Assembly: GCA_016934635.1 (NCBI GenBank)
Contig: JAFGSK010000022.1
Location: 1-51,832, forward strand
Direction: 5' to 3'
From: Caldifarciminota bacterium
GTDB lineage: Bacteria; Hydrothermota; Tepidihabitantia; B3-TA06
DNA: 51,832 bases
Below, piece by piece: positions 17,329 to 26,369 of the stretch. The translations under genes and the position numbers were made by a program. The first letter of the stretch is position 1; every line of letters starts with the position of its first letter. Below the pieces are notes generated by a model that worked only from the letters and a program-made list of their open reading frames with translations, had not been told where the DNA came from and did no database searches.

Positions 17329-17356
17329 ACTATACTGAAAATCGAGTCTTTGTCAA
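17329..17356 (-). promoter_or_regulatory. Promoter of the radical SAM gene, leaderless layout
   Basis: Minus strand TTGACA (17356-17351), 16-base spacer, TATAGT (17334-17329), then six bases to ATG 17322. Confidence 0.75.
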
Positions 17357-17442
17357 GTGTTTACATTTAAGGTCAGAGGATATTAATATCGGGCAGGCAT
17401 GCCGTACTCCTACTATATTGCTGATCGAGGTTTATTGTGTAT

Positions 17443-18282
17443 TTAAGGCATTGGTGGGACGATCCTTTGTCCCTTGGCGTCGGGTTTACCGGGGGAGTTG
17501 TCGAATACCTCAACAACGTAGTAAATAACGGCGATAAACTCCTTGTCAAAGGACCCGTGGAAGTAGGAGTGAATAAGGTTTGCATAACGAACCTGGAGTC
17601 TTTGTTGTTCGGTAAGTTCAGGGTCTTCAGGGTGCATGAGATAGGCGACTGCCTTGAACTCGAAGGACGGGATGTCAAGGAATACGACCGCACATTTCGG
17701 GTTCACCATCTGGTTAAGAAACGTACCTGTCTCGAAACGGGGTTCAGAGTAAAGCTCAAGACTCACCTGACAGCGCGTATCGTAAATCTCGGTTCCAAGG
17801 CTGTACAAGGAGTCCAGGCGGTCGAGTTTTGCACCGAAATCATCGTCTATGGTGGATTCGAGAAGGTCGATAACTTCTGTAAGCTTATCGGGACGGGGAA
17901 GCCAGCCCATTCCTTTAACCGCGTTATTTATCTTGAACCGGCTGTCCGAACGGGCAACACCGTAAGTAGCAACCATGCCGTTGTGCGGGCCTGAAAGCTC
18001 AGGCGGTTGGTTCTTACGAAATCTTACAAAGGTTTCCAGCCGCTTTCCAAAGCTCCACTCAACGAAGGCCCCAGGCAACTCTCTTATCTCGAATTCCTGC
18101 CAGGAACCGTCGATCTGAGCCTTGATTACTCCTTGCTCTACTCGAGATACGTCGACGGTCTTCTGGTGAAAGTACCCGTCTTCAGTCCAAAAATCCGTCT
18201 CGTTGCGTGTAAGTGTCTTCTTTTTACAATCCGTGCCAAAAAGAACAAAAGCAGTAAGGCTTAAAGTGAGGAGTTTTTTCAT
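17443..18282 (-). CDS. Exported or lipoprotein-like protein of unknown function
   Basis: 279 aa, not recognised. The N-terminus MKKLLTLSLTAFVLFGTDC has a hydrophobic core followed by Cys19 and a lysine run. This looks like a lipoprotein signal, though the residues before the Cys (GTD) are a poor lipobox. The remainder is soluble, with a charged helical stretch at about 120-175 and two beta-rich parts. The stop of lon and this start overlap as TAATG with AGGAG upstream, so it is translationally coupled to lon and is the last gene of the rny-lon unit. No conserved catalytic motif is visible. Confidence 0.7.
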   Translation of the reverse strand: MKKLLTLSLTAFVLFGTDCKKKTLTRNETDFWTEDGYFHQKTVDVSRVEQGVIKAQIDGSWQEFEIRELPGAFVEWSFGKRLETFVRFRKNQPPELSGPHNGMVATYGVARSDSRFKINNAVKGMGWLPRPDKLTEVIDLLESTIDDDFGAKLDRLDSLYSLGTEIYDTRCQVSLELYSEPRFETGTFLNQMVNPKCAVVFLDIPSFEFKAVAYLMHPEDPELTEQQRLQVRYANLIHSYFHGSFDKEFIAVIYYVVEVFDNSPGKPDAKGQRIVPPMP

Positions 18283-20651
18283 TATTTCTCCTTTGTTGTC
18301 TTGGGATTGGTCCTGGAGGCCGGGAAAAGCACCCTCAGGGCTTCGCGTATAGTTTTTACCCTTCTGAAGGTCAAGCCTTTGCGTACGTTTGCAGGAATCT
18401 CGCCGAGGTCCTTGTCGTTCTGGGAAGGGATAAGGATTTTCGTTATCCCTGCACGCTTTGCCCCAAGAACCTTTTCCTTGATACCGCCTACAGGAAGTAC
18501 CCTTCCGGTAAGCGTAATCTCTCCGGTCATCGCAATCTCGGGATCGATCGCTTTTCCTGCAAAAAGGGAGTAAAGCGCTGCGGTCAATGCTAGACCCGCG
18601 GAAGGACCGTCCTTTGGTATTCCTCCGGATGGAATATGGATGTGTAAGTCAAGCTCGGAAAGGTCAATCTCCGAAAGCTTCAATTCCTTTGCGTGACTGC
18701 GTAGAAAGGAGAGTGCAGCTTGGGCCGACTCCTTCATCACATCCCCCAATGATCCTGTCAGAACAAGTCCTTTGGAGCCAGGCATCTTGGTCGCCTCAAT
18801 GAAGAGAATCTCTCCGCCGACAGGCGTCCATGCAAGACCGGTCGCCACGCCTATTTCACCTTCACGTGCGGCGAGTTCCGAGAAGAACTTTCGGGGTCCA
18901 AGGAAATGGGAGACATCGCCTGCATCAATCTTTACCTTCTTTTTTCTACCTTCGGCATACCGACGCGCTATCTTGCGGACAACGGAACCAATCTCGCGCT
19001 CAAGATTGCGAACGCCTGCCTCACGTGTATAGGCGTTTATTATCTCAAAGATAGCGTGGTCCGTGAATTCAACGTTACCTCGCTTAAGTCCTGCTTCATT
19101 GATCTGTCGCGGAATCAGGTAATCCCTGGCTATCTCGAGTTTCTCCTCGTCGATATATCCTGGAAGCTCAATAATCTCCATACGGTCCCTTAGGGCGGGA
19201 ATAATCGTCTGAATAATGTTCGCAGTGGCGATGAACATGACCCGGGAAAGATCGAACGGCACCTCCACATAGTGGTCAGAAAAGGAAAAGTTCTGTTCAG
19301 GATCGAGCGCCTCGAGAAGCGCTGAGGAAGGGTCGCCGCGAAAGTCGGCGCCGACCTTGTCTATCTCGTCCAGCATGAACACCGGGTTGTTTGAGGAAAC
19401 GGTTCTAAGGCTCTGAAGGATGCGTCCGGGTAATGCGCCGACATAAGTTCTGCGATGGCCTCGAATCTCCGCTTCGTCGCGTACGCCGCCGAGTGATAGC
19501 CGCACGAACTTCCTGCCCAGCGCCCTTGCAATTGAACGTCCCAGGGACGTCTTCCCCACGCCTGGAGGCCCCACGAAACACAGAATCGGGCCTTTGGAAT
19601 CAGGCTTCAGCTTGCGTACCGCCAGATACTCAAGGATCCTTTCCTTGACCTTTCCGAGATCGTAATGATCTTCATCCAGTATACGTTTTGCCCTTTTTAT
19701 GTCGAGATTGTCTTCAGTGCCTTCCTGCCAAGGAAGATTCAGGAACCAGTCTATGTAGGTTCTTATTACGGTGTACTCGGCGGCTGCAGCAGGCATCAAT
19801 CTAAGGCGATCCAATTCCTTTAAAGCAGTTTCCCTGGCATCATCCGACATAGGTTTTGCTTCAATCTTCTTTTTGAGGTCTTCCATCTCAGCGGTTTTCT
19901 CGTCCTTTTCCCCCAGCTCGTCCTTTATCGCTTTGAGCTGTTCTCGTAGAAAATACTCCCGCTGGGATTTATCAACTTCTCCTTTAACCCTGTTTCTTAT
20001 CTTCTCCCCCAGTTCAAGTATACCTATTTCCTTGGAGAGCAAGGTATCAAGTTTCTTAAGCCTATCCTTGGCTGAGAATGTTTCAAGAAGGCTTTGTTTT
20101 TCTTCGACCTCGAAGTTTACGTAAGAAGCGACGAAATCCGCCAATCGATCAGGATCGTGGATGTTTAAGACGACCGCCATCAAATCCTCGGATAGATATG
20201 GAACCATCGAGACCAGACGTTGAAAGGAACCCTCTACATTGCGCATCAATGCTTCGGTGGCTGTATCACGGTCATCCGTAGGCTTGATTAATTTTACTCT
20301 TGCTGCGAGGTAAGGCTCTTGCTGAATGTAAGCTTTTATCTGACAACGCTGCATCCCCTGGATGAAGATACGCAGTGTATCGTCTGGATAACGTCTCATT
20401 TTAAGAATGAGGGAAACCACGCCCACCTTGTAAAGATCGCTGGGCTCAGGATCCTCGATTTCAGGATCATGTTGAGTAACGATTGCAACTATCTTTTGCC
20501 CTGTCAAGGCTTCGTCCACCAACCGAATAAGGGATGGAGTTGATACGGCAAGACCTGTAGCAAGATTCGGGAAGATGACCCCGCCTTTTATGGGTAAAAT
20601 AGGTATAATCTCAGGAATCGATGGGGTATCCGGCAAGATTTCTTCGAGCAT
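18282..20651 (-). CDS. lon: ATP-dependent protease Lon
   Basis: 789 aa, full length for Lon. The N-terminal substrate-binding domain (about 10-205) is followed by a coiled coil, and then the AAA+ module with Walker A GPPGVGKTS and Walker B VFMLDEIDKVG. The C-terminal serine-lysine protease domain has Ser684 in PKDGPSAG and Lys727 in GGIKEKVLGAKR, 43 residues apart as in E. coli Lon (679/722). It degrades misfolded and regulatory proteins in the cytoplasm. AGGAG lies five bases before the ATG. It follows hsp20 by eight bases, a sensible proteostasis pairing. Confidence 0.97.
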   Translation of the reverse strand: MLEEILPDTPSIPEIIPILPIKGGVIFPNLATGLAVSTPSLIRLVDEALTGQKIVAIVTQHDPEIEDPEPSDLYKVGVVSLILKMRRYPDDTLRIFIQGMQRCQIKAYIQQEPYLAARVKLIKPTDDRDTATEALMRNVEGSFQRLVSMVPYLSEDLMAVVLNIHDPDRLADFVASYVNFEVEEKQSLLETFSAKDRLKKLDTLLSKEIGILELGEKIRNRVKGEVDKSQREYFLREQLKAIKDELGEKDEKTAEMEDLKKKIEAKPMSDDARETALKELDRLRLMPAAAAEYTVIRTYIDWFLNLPWQEGTEDNLDIKRAKRILDEDHYDLGKVKERILEYLAVRKLKPDSKGPILCFVGPPGVGKTSLGRSIARALGRKFVRLSLGGVRDEAEIRGHRRTYVGALPGRILQSLRTVSSNNPVFMLDEIDKVGADFRGDPSSALLEALDPEQNFSFSDHYVEVPFDLSRVMFIATANIIQTIIPALRDRMEIIELPGYIDEEKLEIARDYLIPRQINEAGLKRGNVEFTDHAIFEIINAYTREAGVRNLEREIGSVVRKIARRYAEGRKKKVKIDAGDVSHFLGPRKFFSELAAREGEIGVATGLAWTPVGGEILFIEATKMPGSKGLVLTGSLGDVMKESAQAALSFLRSHAKELKLSEIDLSELDLHIHIPSGGIPKDGPSAGLALTAALYSLFAGKAIDPEIAMTGEITLTGRVLPVGGIKEKVLGAKRAGITKILIPSQNDKDLGEIPANVRKGLTFRRVKTIREALRVLFPASRTNPKTTKEK

Positions 20652-20659
20652 TTTTTCTC

Positions 20660-21037
20660 CTAATCAACCGGTATTTCGATAATCCGACGTCTGCTTCTTG
20701 GGATACGAATATCGAGGATACCGTCAACAAGAGAAGTTTTGATATATTCAGTCTCAACCTTTACGGGTAGCGTAATGCGCCTTCTGAAGCAGCCGTAAAA
20801 CGACTCAAGCTTGTAGAAATGAGTGGCATTGGCGAAAGACTCCGGTTCCTTCTTTTTGCCCCGTATCTCCACGTGCTCGGCGGTAACCGTAACCTCAAGG
20901 GATTCCTTAGGGATACCGGGAACTTCTGCCAGGATACAGACCTCATCCTCGGTCAAAAGAAAATCGACCAAAGGATAGGTCTCTTCCGCTCCCCGCATGA
21001 ATTTTTCTGCATCTATGTAGAAGAAATGACTCTTCAT
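20660..21037 (-). CDS. Small heat shock protein (Hsp20/alpha-crystallin)
   Basis: 125 aa. The alpha-crystallin domain spans about residue 22-125, with the family's VPGIPKESLEVTV strands, an FYGCFRRRITLP segment and a DGILDIRIPR ending (the G-x-L/I motif). It is an ATP-independent holdase. The start overlaps the stop of the upstream SAM hydrolase in ATGA, with AGGAG just before it, so translation is coupled. It is co-transcribed with lon. The N-terminal arm is short. Confidence 0.92.
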   Translation of the reverse strand: MKSHFFYIDAEKFMRGAEETYPLVDFLLTEDEVCILAEVPGIPKESLEVTVTAEHVEIRGKKKEPESFANATHFYKLESFYGCFRRRITLPVKVETEYIKTSLVDGILDIRIPRSRRRIIEIPVD

Positions 21038-21783
21038 ACCTTCTCCTCCGGTTTTGGTGGATTTAATATAATCTTGGAACCTACATCAAGCCCAAGCTTG
21101 TCTGCCGCATTTTGTCCATAAAAAGCAATCTCATAGTACCCCCAGCTGTCAAGTACCATTCCAGGATTTTCAGGCTCGATTGCTGAGTAGTTATCTTTGA
21201 GGGAAATAGGTTTGTTACCGAGCAGGAATCTTGCCCCTTTCGTATAATGAGCGCCCCTAAAATTTGTTACAAGATTCCCGAAATGATCGATATAGATTAC
21301 TTCTCCCTCAAAACCGTTATCTGTTTTCAAAGGCTCAGGAAGTTCAAGAATTACTGGATCGCTTACAGGCTTCGTGAATCCTTTGTGATTGCTTTTTGCC
21401 AGGAGTTTGCCTGCTGCCAGGGCGTATATGTCCCGACCGTGGAAGGTGTTGCTGTATGTTTTTGCCCCAAGGGCATCCGGATCAATCTCAAAACACTCGC
21501 CTTTATGGAGTCTCGCGATTCTCCCAAGAATGCCGTTATCCGGCCCGATAAAGGTATGCGAATTTGCTTCTAGAAGCAAGTGTCTACGTGGAGAACCTAC
21601 ACCGGGATCGATGACCGTGACGTGAATTGTCCCCTTGGGAAAGTAGCTGAAACTAGCATCGAGTATTAATGCCGCTGCGGTCAAATCGAACACACCAACG
21701 TCGTTAGATAAGTCAACCAATTGAGCCGCCGGGGCATGAGTCAAGACAACACCCTTCATAGTTCCTGAGTATCCATCCTTCAA
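21034..21783 (-). CDS. SAM hydroxide adenosyltransferase (DUF62 family), N-terminus unclear
   Basis: At least 249 aa. The family splits S-adenosylmethionine to adenosine and methionine, using water in most bacterial members. Typical blocks are present: DLSNDV, TIHVTVIDPGVGS, FIGPDNGIL, TFHGRDIYA and YIDHFGNLVTN. The only in-frame start is TTG 21783, but homology clearly continues upstream: the codons from 21807 read VTFLTDFG ahead of LKDGYSG, including the conserved SAM-binding Asp of TDFG. No ATG, GTG or TTG occurs between that segment and an upstream in-frame stop inside rny. A rare start codon or a sequence error is likely; the true protein is about 10-12 residues longer. It sits between rny and hsp20. 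Confidence 0.85.
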   Translation of the reverse strand: MKDGYSGTMKGVVLTHAPAAQLVDLSNDVGVFDLTAAALILDASFSYFPKGTIHVTVIDPGVGSPRRHLLLEANSHTFIGPDNGILGRIARLHKGECFEIDPDALGAKTYSNTFHGRDIYALAAGKLLAKSNHKGFTKPVSDPVILELPEPLKTDNGFEGEVIYIDHFGNLVTNFRGAHYTKGARFLLGNKPISLKDNYSAIEPENPGMVLDSWGYYEIAFYGQNAADKLGLDVGSKIILNPPKPEEKV

Positions 21784-21823
21784 TCCGAAATCGGTAAGAA
21801 AGGTTACTGTTCCGCTGTAGTTT

Positions 21824-23386
21824 TTATTTCGCGTACTCGACGTTGCGCACCTCTCTGATTACTACAACCTTAATATAGCCTGGATACTTGAGTTCGTTCT
21901 GTATCTGTTGGACGATCTTTGAATTCAATTCTTCCACCTCGAGATCGGAGATAACGTCTGGCTGGACCAGAACCCTGACTTCACGCCCGGCCTGGATCGC
22001 GTAGGCTTTTTCAACTCCCTCGAAGCTTGTAGCTATATTCTCAAGCCTCTCAAGCCTTTTAAGATAAGCCTCAAGGGTTTCACGCCTTGCTCCCGGACGT
22101 GACCCTGATATGGCATCCGCTGTGGCAACAAGAAAAGCGTAGGCATTCTCCATGGGAACCTCTTCGTGATGTGCAGCGATCGCATTAACTACTATCTCAT
22201 CCTCTCCGTACTGAGCTGCTATGCGAGCGCCTATCTCTGCGTGTGGTCCTTCCACGGACGATTCGGCAACCTTGCCGATATCGTGAAGAAGCCCGGCTCT
22301 GGCTGATAGCTGAGGATCGAGTTTCAACTCGGTGGCCATCTGCAGGCATAAGTGAGCGACTTCTCGTGAATGCTGAAGCAGATTCTGTCCATAGCTGGAA
22401 CGATACTTCATCCGGCCGATGTAGTTGAAAAGCTCACTGTGAAGACCGATTATGCCCAGTTCAGCCGCCGTTTCTTCTCCCAGTTCCTTGATATGAACCA
22501 GGATTTCTTTTTCGACCTCCTGGTTCACTTCTTCGATACGCGCAGGATGAATGCGACCGTCGGTAATAAGTCGCTCCAAGGTCAATTTCGCTTTCTCCCG
22601 ACGAATAGGATCGAATGCGGAAATAATCACCGCACCAGGGGTGTCATCGACCAACACTTCCACCCCGGTCAGGGTTTCAAAGGTGCGGATATTACGTCCT
22701 TCACGTCCGATTATCCTGCCTTTCAGTTCGTCACTGGGAAGTTCCACCACCGATACGGTGGTCTCAGTCCAGTGGGATAGGGAAACTTTCTGTATTGCCT
22801 GTGAGATGATTTCCTTAGCTGCCCGATCGGCCTCATCCCGGGCACGTTCCTTTATGTCTTTTACCATCTGTAAGGCCTCAAGATCGAGCTGCTTGCGAAG
22901 GTTCTTTAAAAGTTCCTTCTTGGCTTTCTGTTTACTGATAAAAGCTATCTTTTCCAGACGTCGATTCTCTTCTTCGATAAGTTGATCGTAGCGCTCCATC
23001 TTGGTTTTAAGCAAACGCTCCAGGTTAGCCTGATATTTCTCGTTCCGGATCAATGTACTTTCTCGTTCGGTAAGGTAATGAGAACGTCGTTCAAGCATTG
23101 CCTCTCGTTCGGACAGCTTCTTGGCTTGTTTTTCTATCTCTTTTCGGGTAGTTCCTATTTCTTTTTCGAGTTTTTCCTTGGTATTGAACCAGCGTTCCTT
23201 CCCCTCTACTTCCGCTTCTTTTATAATACGTTCTGCTTCCTTTTCAGCATCCTTGATTATCTGGTTTGCTTGAACCCTTCTTTCAGCACGACGTCTGACA
23301 CCAAATATCTGGAAAAGTATAAATCCTATTACAAGGATTACCAGACCTGAAAAGATTCCGATGAGAATCCATATCCACTCAGGCAT
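21824..23386 (-). CDS. rny: Ribonuclease Y
   Basis: 520 aa membrane-anchored endoribonuclease that starts mRNA decay. An N-terminal TM helix (about 3-28) is followed by a long charged coiled coil (about 30-200), a KH RNA-binding domain with GRIIGREGRNIRTFE, and an HD domain with the metal motif LLHDIGK and AAHHEEV. The start at 23386 is set by GGAGG six bases upstream; a longer frame adds nine residues without support. It lies directly after the probable 6S RNA, and its last codons overlap the coding region of the SAM hydrolase. Confidence 0.95.
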   Translation of the reverse strand: MPEWIWILIGIFSGLVILVIGFILFQIFGVRRRAERRVQANQIIKDAEKEAERIIKEAEVEGKERWFNTKEKLEKEIGTTRKEIEKQAKKLSEREAMLERRSHYLTERESTLIRNEKYQANLERLLKTKMERYDQLIEEENRRLEKIAFISKQKAKKELLKNLRKQLDLEALQMVKDIKERARDEADRAAKEIISQAIQKVSLSHWTETTVSVVELPSDELKGRIIGREGRNIRTFETLTGVEVLVDDTPGAVIISAFDPIRREKAKLTLERLITDGRIHPARIEEVNQEVEKEILVHIKELGEETAAELGIIGLHSELFNYIGRMKYRSSYGQNLLQHSREVAHLCLQMATELKLDPQLSARAGLLHDIGKVAESSVEGPHAEIGARIAAQYGEDEIVVNAIAAHHEEVPMENAYAFLVATADAISGSRPGARRETLEAYLKRLERLENIATSFEGVEKAYAIQAGREVRVLVQPDVISDLEVEELNSKIVQQIQNELKYPGYIKVVVIREVRNVEYAK

Positions 23387-23401
23387 CGTTGTCCTCCAGT
23401 A

Positions 23402-23571
23402 ACTCTCCACCATGCCGTGATGACGGGGGTCTTGGAACCCAAGAAAACGGAGAGGTTCGGCATAACGAATTCTGAAAACTTTATGAAAAAGTTCTCAATG
23501 CAACGATGCTTTTCCTCATTCCTTGAGTGTTGGCTCAAGACTTTAATCCGCCACCACGAACACGGCAGAGT
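23402..23571 (-). ncRNA. ssrS: Probable 6S RNA (SsrS)
   Basis: The 186-base gap between zapA and rny can form a long irregular rod. A closing stem pairs ACTCT (23571-23567) with AGAGT (23406-23402), and GCCGTG (23566-23561) with CACGGC (23419-23414). There are side hairpins CTTGAG/CTCAAG and CTTGG/CCAAG flanking the bubble, and an inner hairpin AACTTT/AAAGTT. The 5' part resembles E. coli 6S RNA (CTCTG, TGTTCG, GCGG, then TGAGCCxAxA in the same order). The position next to zapA matches the known proteobacterial arrangement. 6S RNA binds the housekeeping RNA polymerase by mimicking an open promoter. Ends are approximate. Confidence 0.68.
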
Positions 23572-23572
23572 A

Positions 23573-23839
23573 TTAAATTACCTCTTCTATCTCCCCAATG
23601 AGACGCCTGAGTTTTCGCGATACCTCATCCGAGATGAGATCTCGTTGCTGATCCATCTTGTCAGCCAAATCAAGGGCTACAAGTAATGCACAGCGGGTTA
23701 CAGACATGTTTCCGAATTTTTCTTTTTTCTCCCGAACCAATTCATCAATCCACGAGGCCAGGTGCGCAAGTCGCTCCGGAGACGTATCGTGGCGAACCTG
23801 GATCTCGTAGCCGGAAATCTTTACCCGATCAACAGCCAT
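23573..23839 (-). CDS. zapA: Cell division protein ZapA
   Basis: 88 aa. ZapA bundles FtsZ filaments at the division site. The N-terminal beta segment VKISGYEIQVRHDTSPERL is typical, followed by the long C-terminal coiled coil (about 50-88). GAGG lies upstream of the ATG, within the end of the previous small gene, seven bases away. The order pheT, small coiled coil, zapA, 6S RNA, rny is sensible for a division and RNA-turnover neighbourhood. Confidence 0.88.
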   Translation of the reverse strand: MAVDRVKISGYEIQVRHDTSPERLAHLASWIDELVREKKEKFGNMSVTRCALLVALDLADKMDQQRDLISDEVSRKLRRLIGEIEEVI

Positions 23840-23846
23840 AAGCGCC

Positions 23847-24023
23847 TCATTCGGGTTCTTCTAATCTGTTAAGTATTCCAGTGAGCCTTGCGGCAGCAGC
23901 TATACGTAAATGTTGCAACTCGTCAATTTCCGCCGCTTGCCGATCACGCTCTGCTTCCAGTTCCCGTACACGCTGAATCAACGCTTTGATCTTTTCCTCC
24001 AGTTGTTTGAATTCAGCATCCAT
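23847..24023 (-). CDS. 58-residue coiled-coil protein, ZapB-like
   Basis: A complete small frame from ATG 24023 to TGA 23847. It overlaps the end of pheT by 11 bases and ends seven bases before zapA. The protein is almost one amphipathic helix (FKQLEEKIKALIQRVRELE, then further heptads to the end), highly charged, without Cys or Trp. Position and coiled-coil nature suggest a ZapB-type division factor that would act with ZapA. Sequence alone cannot prove this, because coiled coils of this size are non-specific. The ribosome site is weak; coupling to pheT is likely. Confidence 0.7.
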   Translation of the reverse strand: MDAEFKQLEEKIKALIQRVRELEAERDRQAAEIDELQHLRIAAAARLTGILNRLEEPE

Positions 24024-26364
24024 CCGCTTCTCTTCCTCTAACTACGGCGTTGTACTCGGATGCCACCTTTTTGCTTAACTCCTTCATGAGCGCATCCAAC
24101 TCTTCCTTGGCCAGGTTATTATTCCGGGGCTGAAAATTAAGCCTTAGCCCCAAATTACGCTTTCCCGGTTCAAGGGGTGGACCGACAAAACTGTCGAAAA
24201 CCTCAACATCCGAACATAAGGCTCCTGCTTTTCTGCGAATAAATTGCATAATTTCGGCTGCATTATGATCCGCATCGAGGAGTAGTGCTAAATCACGTTG
24301 AACGGTCTTAAAGCGTGGCAAAGGTTCGTACAACGCTTCTTTTCCAAAGAACGCTTCAAGGGCGGTAAGATCAATTTCAGCAAAATAGACTTCCTGCAGT
24401 ATGTTGGATTTCTTCAAAATCTCGGAAGAAACCCTGCCGAGCACTCCTACTTCCTTCTTCCCTATAATAGTCTTAGAACGAGGTTCGTCAAGGTATCCTG
24501 ATTCAACCAGTTCATACGATACATCCACTATCTTGAAACGGGCAAAAAACATCTCGATGATACCTTTAAGGTCAAAGAAATCTAGTAGTTTTGATTTCGA
24601 GTCCCAGCCAACTGGCTTGAGCTGACCTGAAAGCAATATCCCAAGGTGTAAGGGTTCTGAAGGTTTGTCCTTGCCTTTCCTGAAAATCTGACTTACTTCG
24701 TATAGGGCAAGATTCTCAATCCCAAATCTTACGTTTTCTGCAGCCGATGCCAGTAATCCGGGCAGAAGCGAAGGACGGAGTACACTCATTCGCTCGGTCA
24801 TCGGATTGGTTAAAAGGATAACGTACTTTCCGAACTCCTCCGGGATTTCAGACTGAGAAATAAGGCTTGGCGTGTAGGTTTCTTGTAGCCCCAAACCGAT
24901 TAGAAAATCTCGAATCAAATTGATACGCTTCGATAACTGATTGATTTTCCCAGGCTTATCAGAATGGACTGTGAAACGCGAGGGCAGTTCGTCGTAACCC
25001 GAAAGGCGCAAAACCTCTTCTATTAAATCGACATCCTCCGCCATATCGTTACGGTGGGAAGGAACGCCGGCTTTAAACGAATCCCCTGATGTCTCAACAT
25101 CGAATCCTATCAATTCAAGATTACTTCTTGCTTTTACCTTATCGGTCTCGGTAGCCGCATAGGTATCCAATCTGACATAATTCAGGCTTACCTGATCCTT
25201 AGGTTGAGGCTTACCATATACCAATTCGCCTTTGACTACAAGGTCAGGACAGAACCCAGCCAAGATTTCCATAAACACGAGTGCGGCCTGCCGAACCATC
25301 TCCCCGTCTACACCTGCTGCAAAGCGTTTGCCGGATTCACTCTGAATCCCGGTATGAGTTATTGTCCGGCGTGCAGCCTGCGGGGTAAACTCAGCCGATT
25401 CCAGGAAAAGCCCGGTTGCTCCTTCCGAAACCTCTGAATCCACGCCTCCCATTACCCCGGCAAGGGCAATCGGATGAGCCTCGTCCGTAATGAGGAGGCA
25501 ATCGGCTGAAAGCCTGTAATCCTTGTGATCGATAGCGGTAAAGGTTTCCTTAGGGGATGCACGACGAACCTTGACCACCGACTTGCCTATCAATGATGCG
25601 TCGAATGCATGCAGGGGCTGACCGGTAAGAAACATGGTATAGTTGGTTATATCCACCACGTTATTTACAGGTCTTGCTCCTAATGCGTGGAGTCTCCAGC
25701 GAAACCAGAATGGAGATGGCCTAACCTTGATACCTTCGATTACGAATCCGTAGTACTGAGTAACGTCGGCTTCCGCCTCGATCTCCAGGCGAAAGGGATG
25801 TTTACTCGAGACCATTTCCACATACGGCGGTTGGGGAGGTTCGAACCTCTCGCCGAAGAACACGGACAATTCCCTTGCAAGGCCGTAAACCGAGTAAAGG
25901 TCTCCCCTGTTCGGCGTAATCTCCACGTCCAGCACGGTCGAATCCAGGACCTCGGTCACAGGAACGCCCAGAGGCGTACCTTCGGGAAGTATAACAGGTG
26001 CATCGTCCTCAAGCCCAAGGTCTTTTTCTATCACAACCGCGGCTGCAACGTTCTTGTGACGTTCGAGCGCTTTCTTTGCCAGAGGGCTTTGTGCGAATGC
26101 AATCAGAACGACGGTTTCCGGAGCAACGTCTATGTGAGAATACACGTAGTAGCTTTCATCTTTGGTCTTGGCTGTAAGAATTACTCCGTCTGCAGATTCC
26201 TTAAGCTTACCTGCTATCTGAGCGGTCCGCACATCAGGATCAAATGGTAGAAGTTCAATTACCTCTTCTATTGGAAATCCTACCTTTTCCAGATGACGCG
26301 CCACCTGATCGGCAACCAGTTCGCGACTTGTAATCTCCTCGAGTAAACGCAATGGAAGTCTCAT
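24013..26364 (-). CDS. pheT: Phenylalanyl-tRNA synthetase beta subunit
   Basis: 783 aa, full length. It contains the N-terminal EMAPII-like tRNA-binding fold (about 40-145), the B3/B4 editing domain (about 200-370), the B5 domain (about 395-470), the catalytic-like core, and a C-terminal ferredoxin-like anticodon-binding domain (from about 690, FKTVQRDLALLLD). It forms the alpha2-beta2 enzyme with PheS, but pheS is not adjacent: the upstream gene is mnmA. TTGACA-N17-TAAACT ends five bases before the ATG and no ribosome site exists, so the mRNA should be leaderless. It heads the unit leading to zapA and rny. Confidence 0.96.
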   Translation of the reverse strand: MRLPLRLLEEITSRELVADQVARHLEKVGFPIEEVIELLPFDPDVRTAQIAGKLKESADGVILTAKTKDESYYVYSHIDVAPETVVLIAFAQSPLAKKALERHKNVAAAVVIEKDLGLEDDAPVILPEGTPLGVPVTEVLDSTVLDVEITPNRGDLYSVYGLARELSVFFGERFEPPQPPYVEMVSSKHPFRLEIEAEADVTQYYGFVIEGIKVRPSPFWFRWRLHALGARPVNNVVDITNYTMFLTGQPLHAFDASLIGKSVVKVRRASPKETFTAIDHKDYRLSADCLLITDEAHPIALAGVMGGVDSEVSEGATGLFLESAEFTPQAARRTITHTGIQSESGKRFAAGVDGEMVRQAALVFMEILAGFCPDLVVKGELVYGKPQPKDQVSLNYVRLDTYAATETDKVKARSNLELIGFDVETSGDSFKAGVPSHRNDMAEDVDLIEEVLRLSGYDELPSRFTVHSDKPGKINQLSKRINLIRDFLIGLGLQETYTPSLISQSEIPEEFGKYVILLTNPMTERMSVLRPSLLPGLLASAAENVRFGIENLALYEVSQIFRKGKDKPSEPLHLGILLSGQLKPVGWDSKSKLLDFFDLKGIIEMFFARFKIVDVSYELVESGYLDEPRSKTIIGKKEVGVLGRVSSEILKKSNILQEVYFAEIDLTALEAFFGKEALYEPLPRFKTVQRDLALLLDADHNAAEIMQFIRRKAGALCSDVEVFDSFVGPPLEPGKRNLGLRLNFQPRNNNLAKEELDALMKELSKKVASEYNAVVRGREADGC

Positions 26365-26369
26365 ACATA

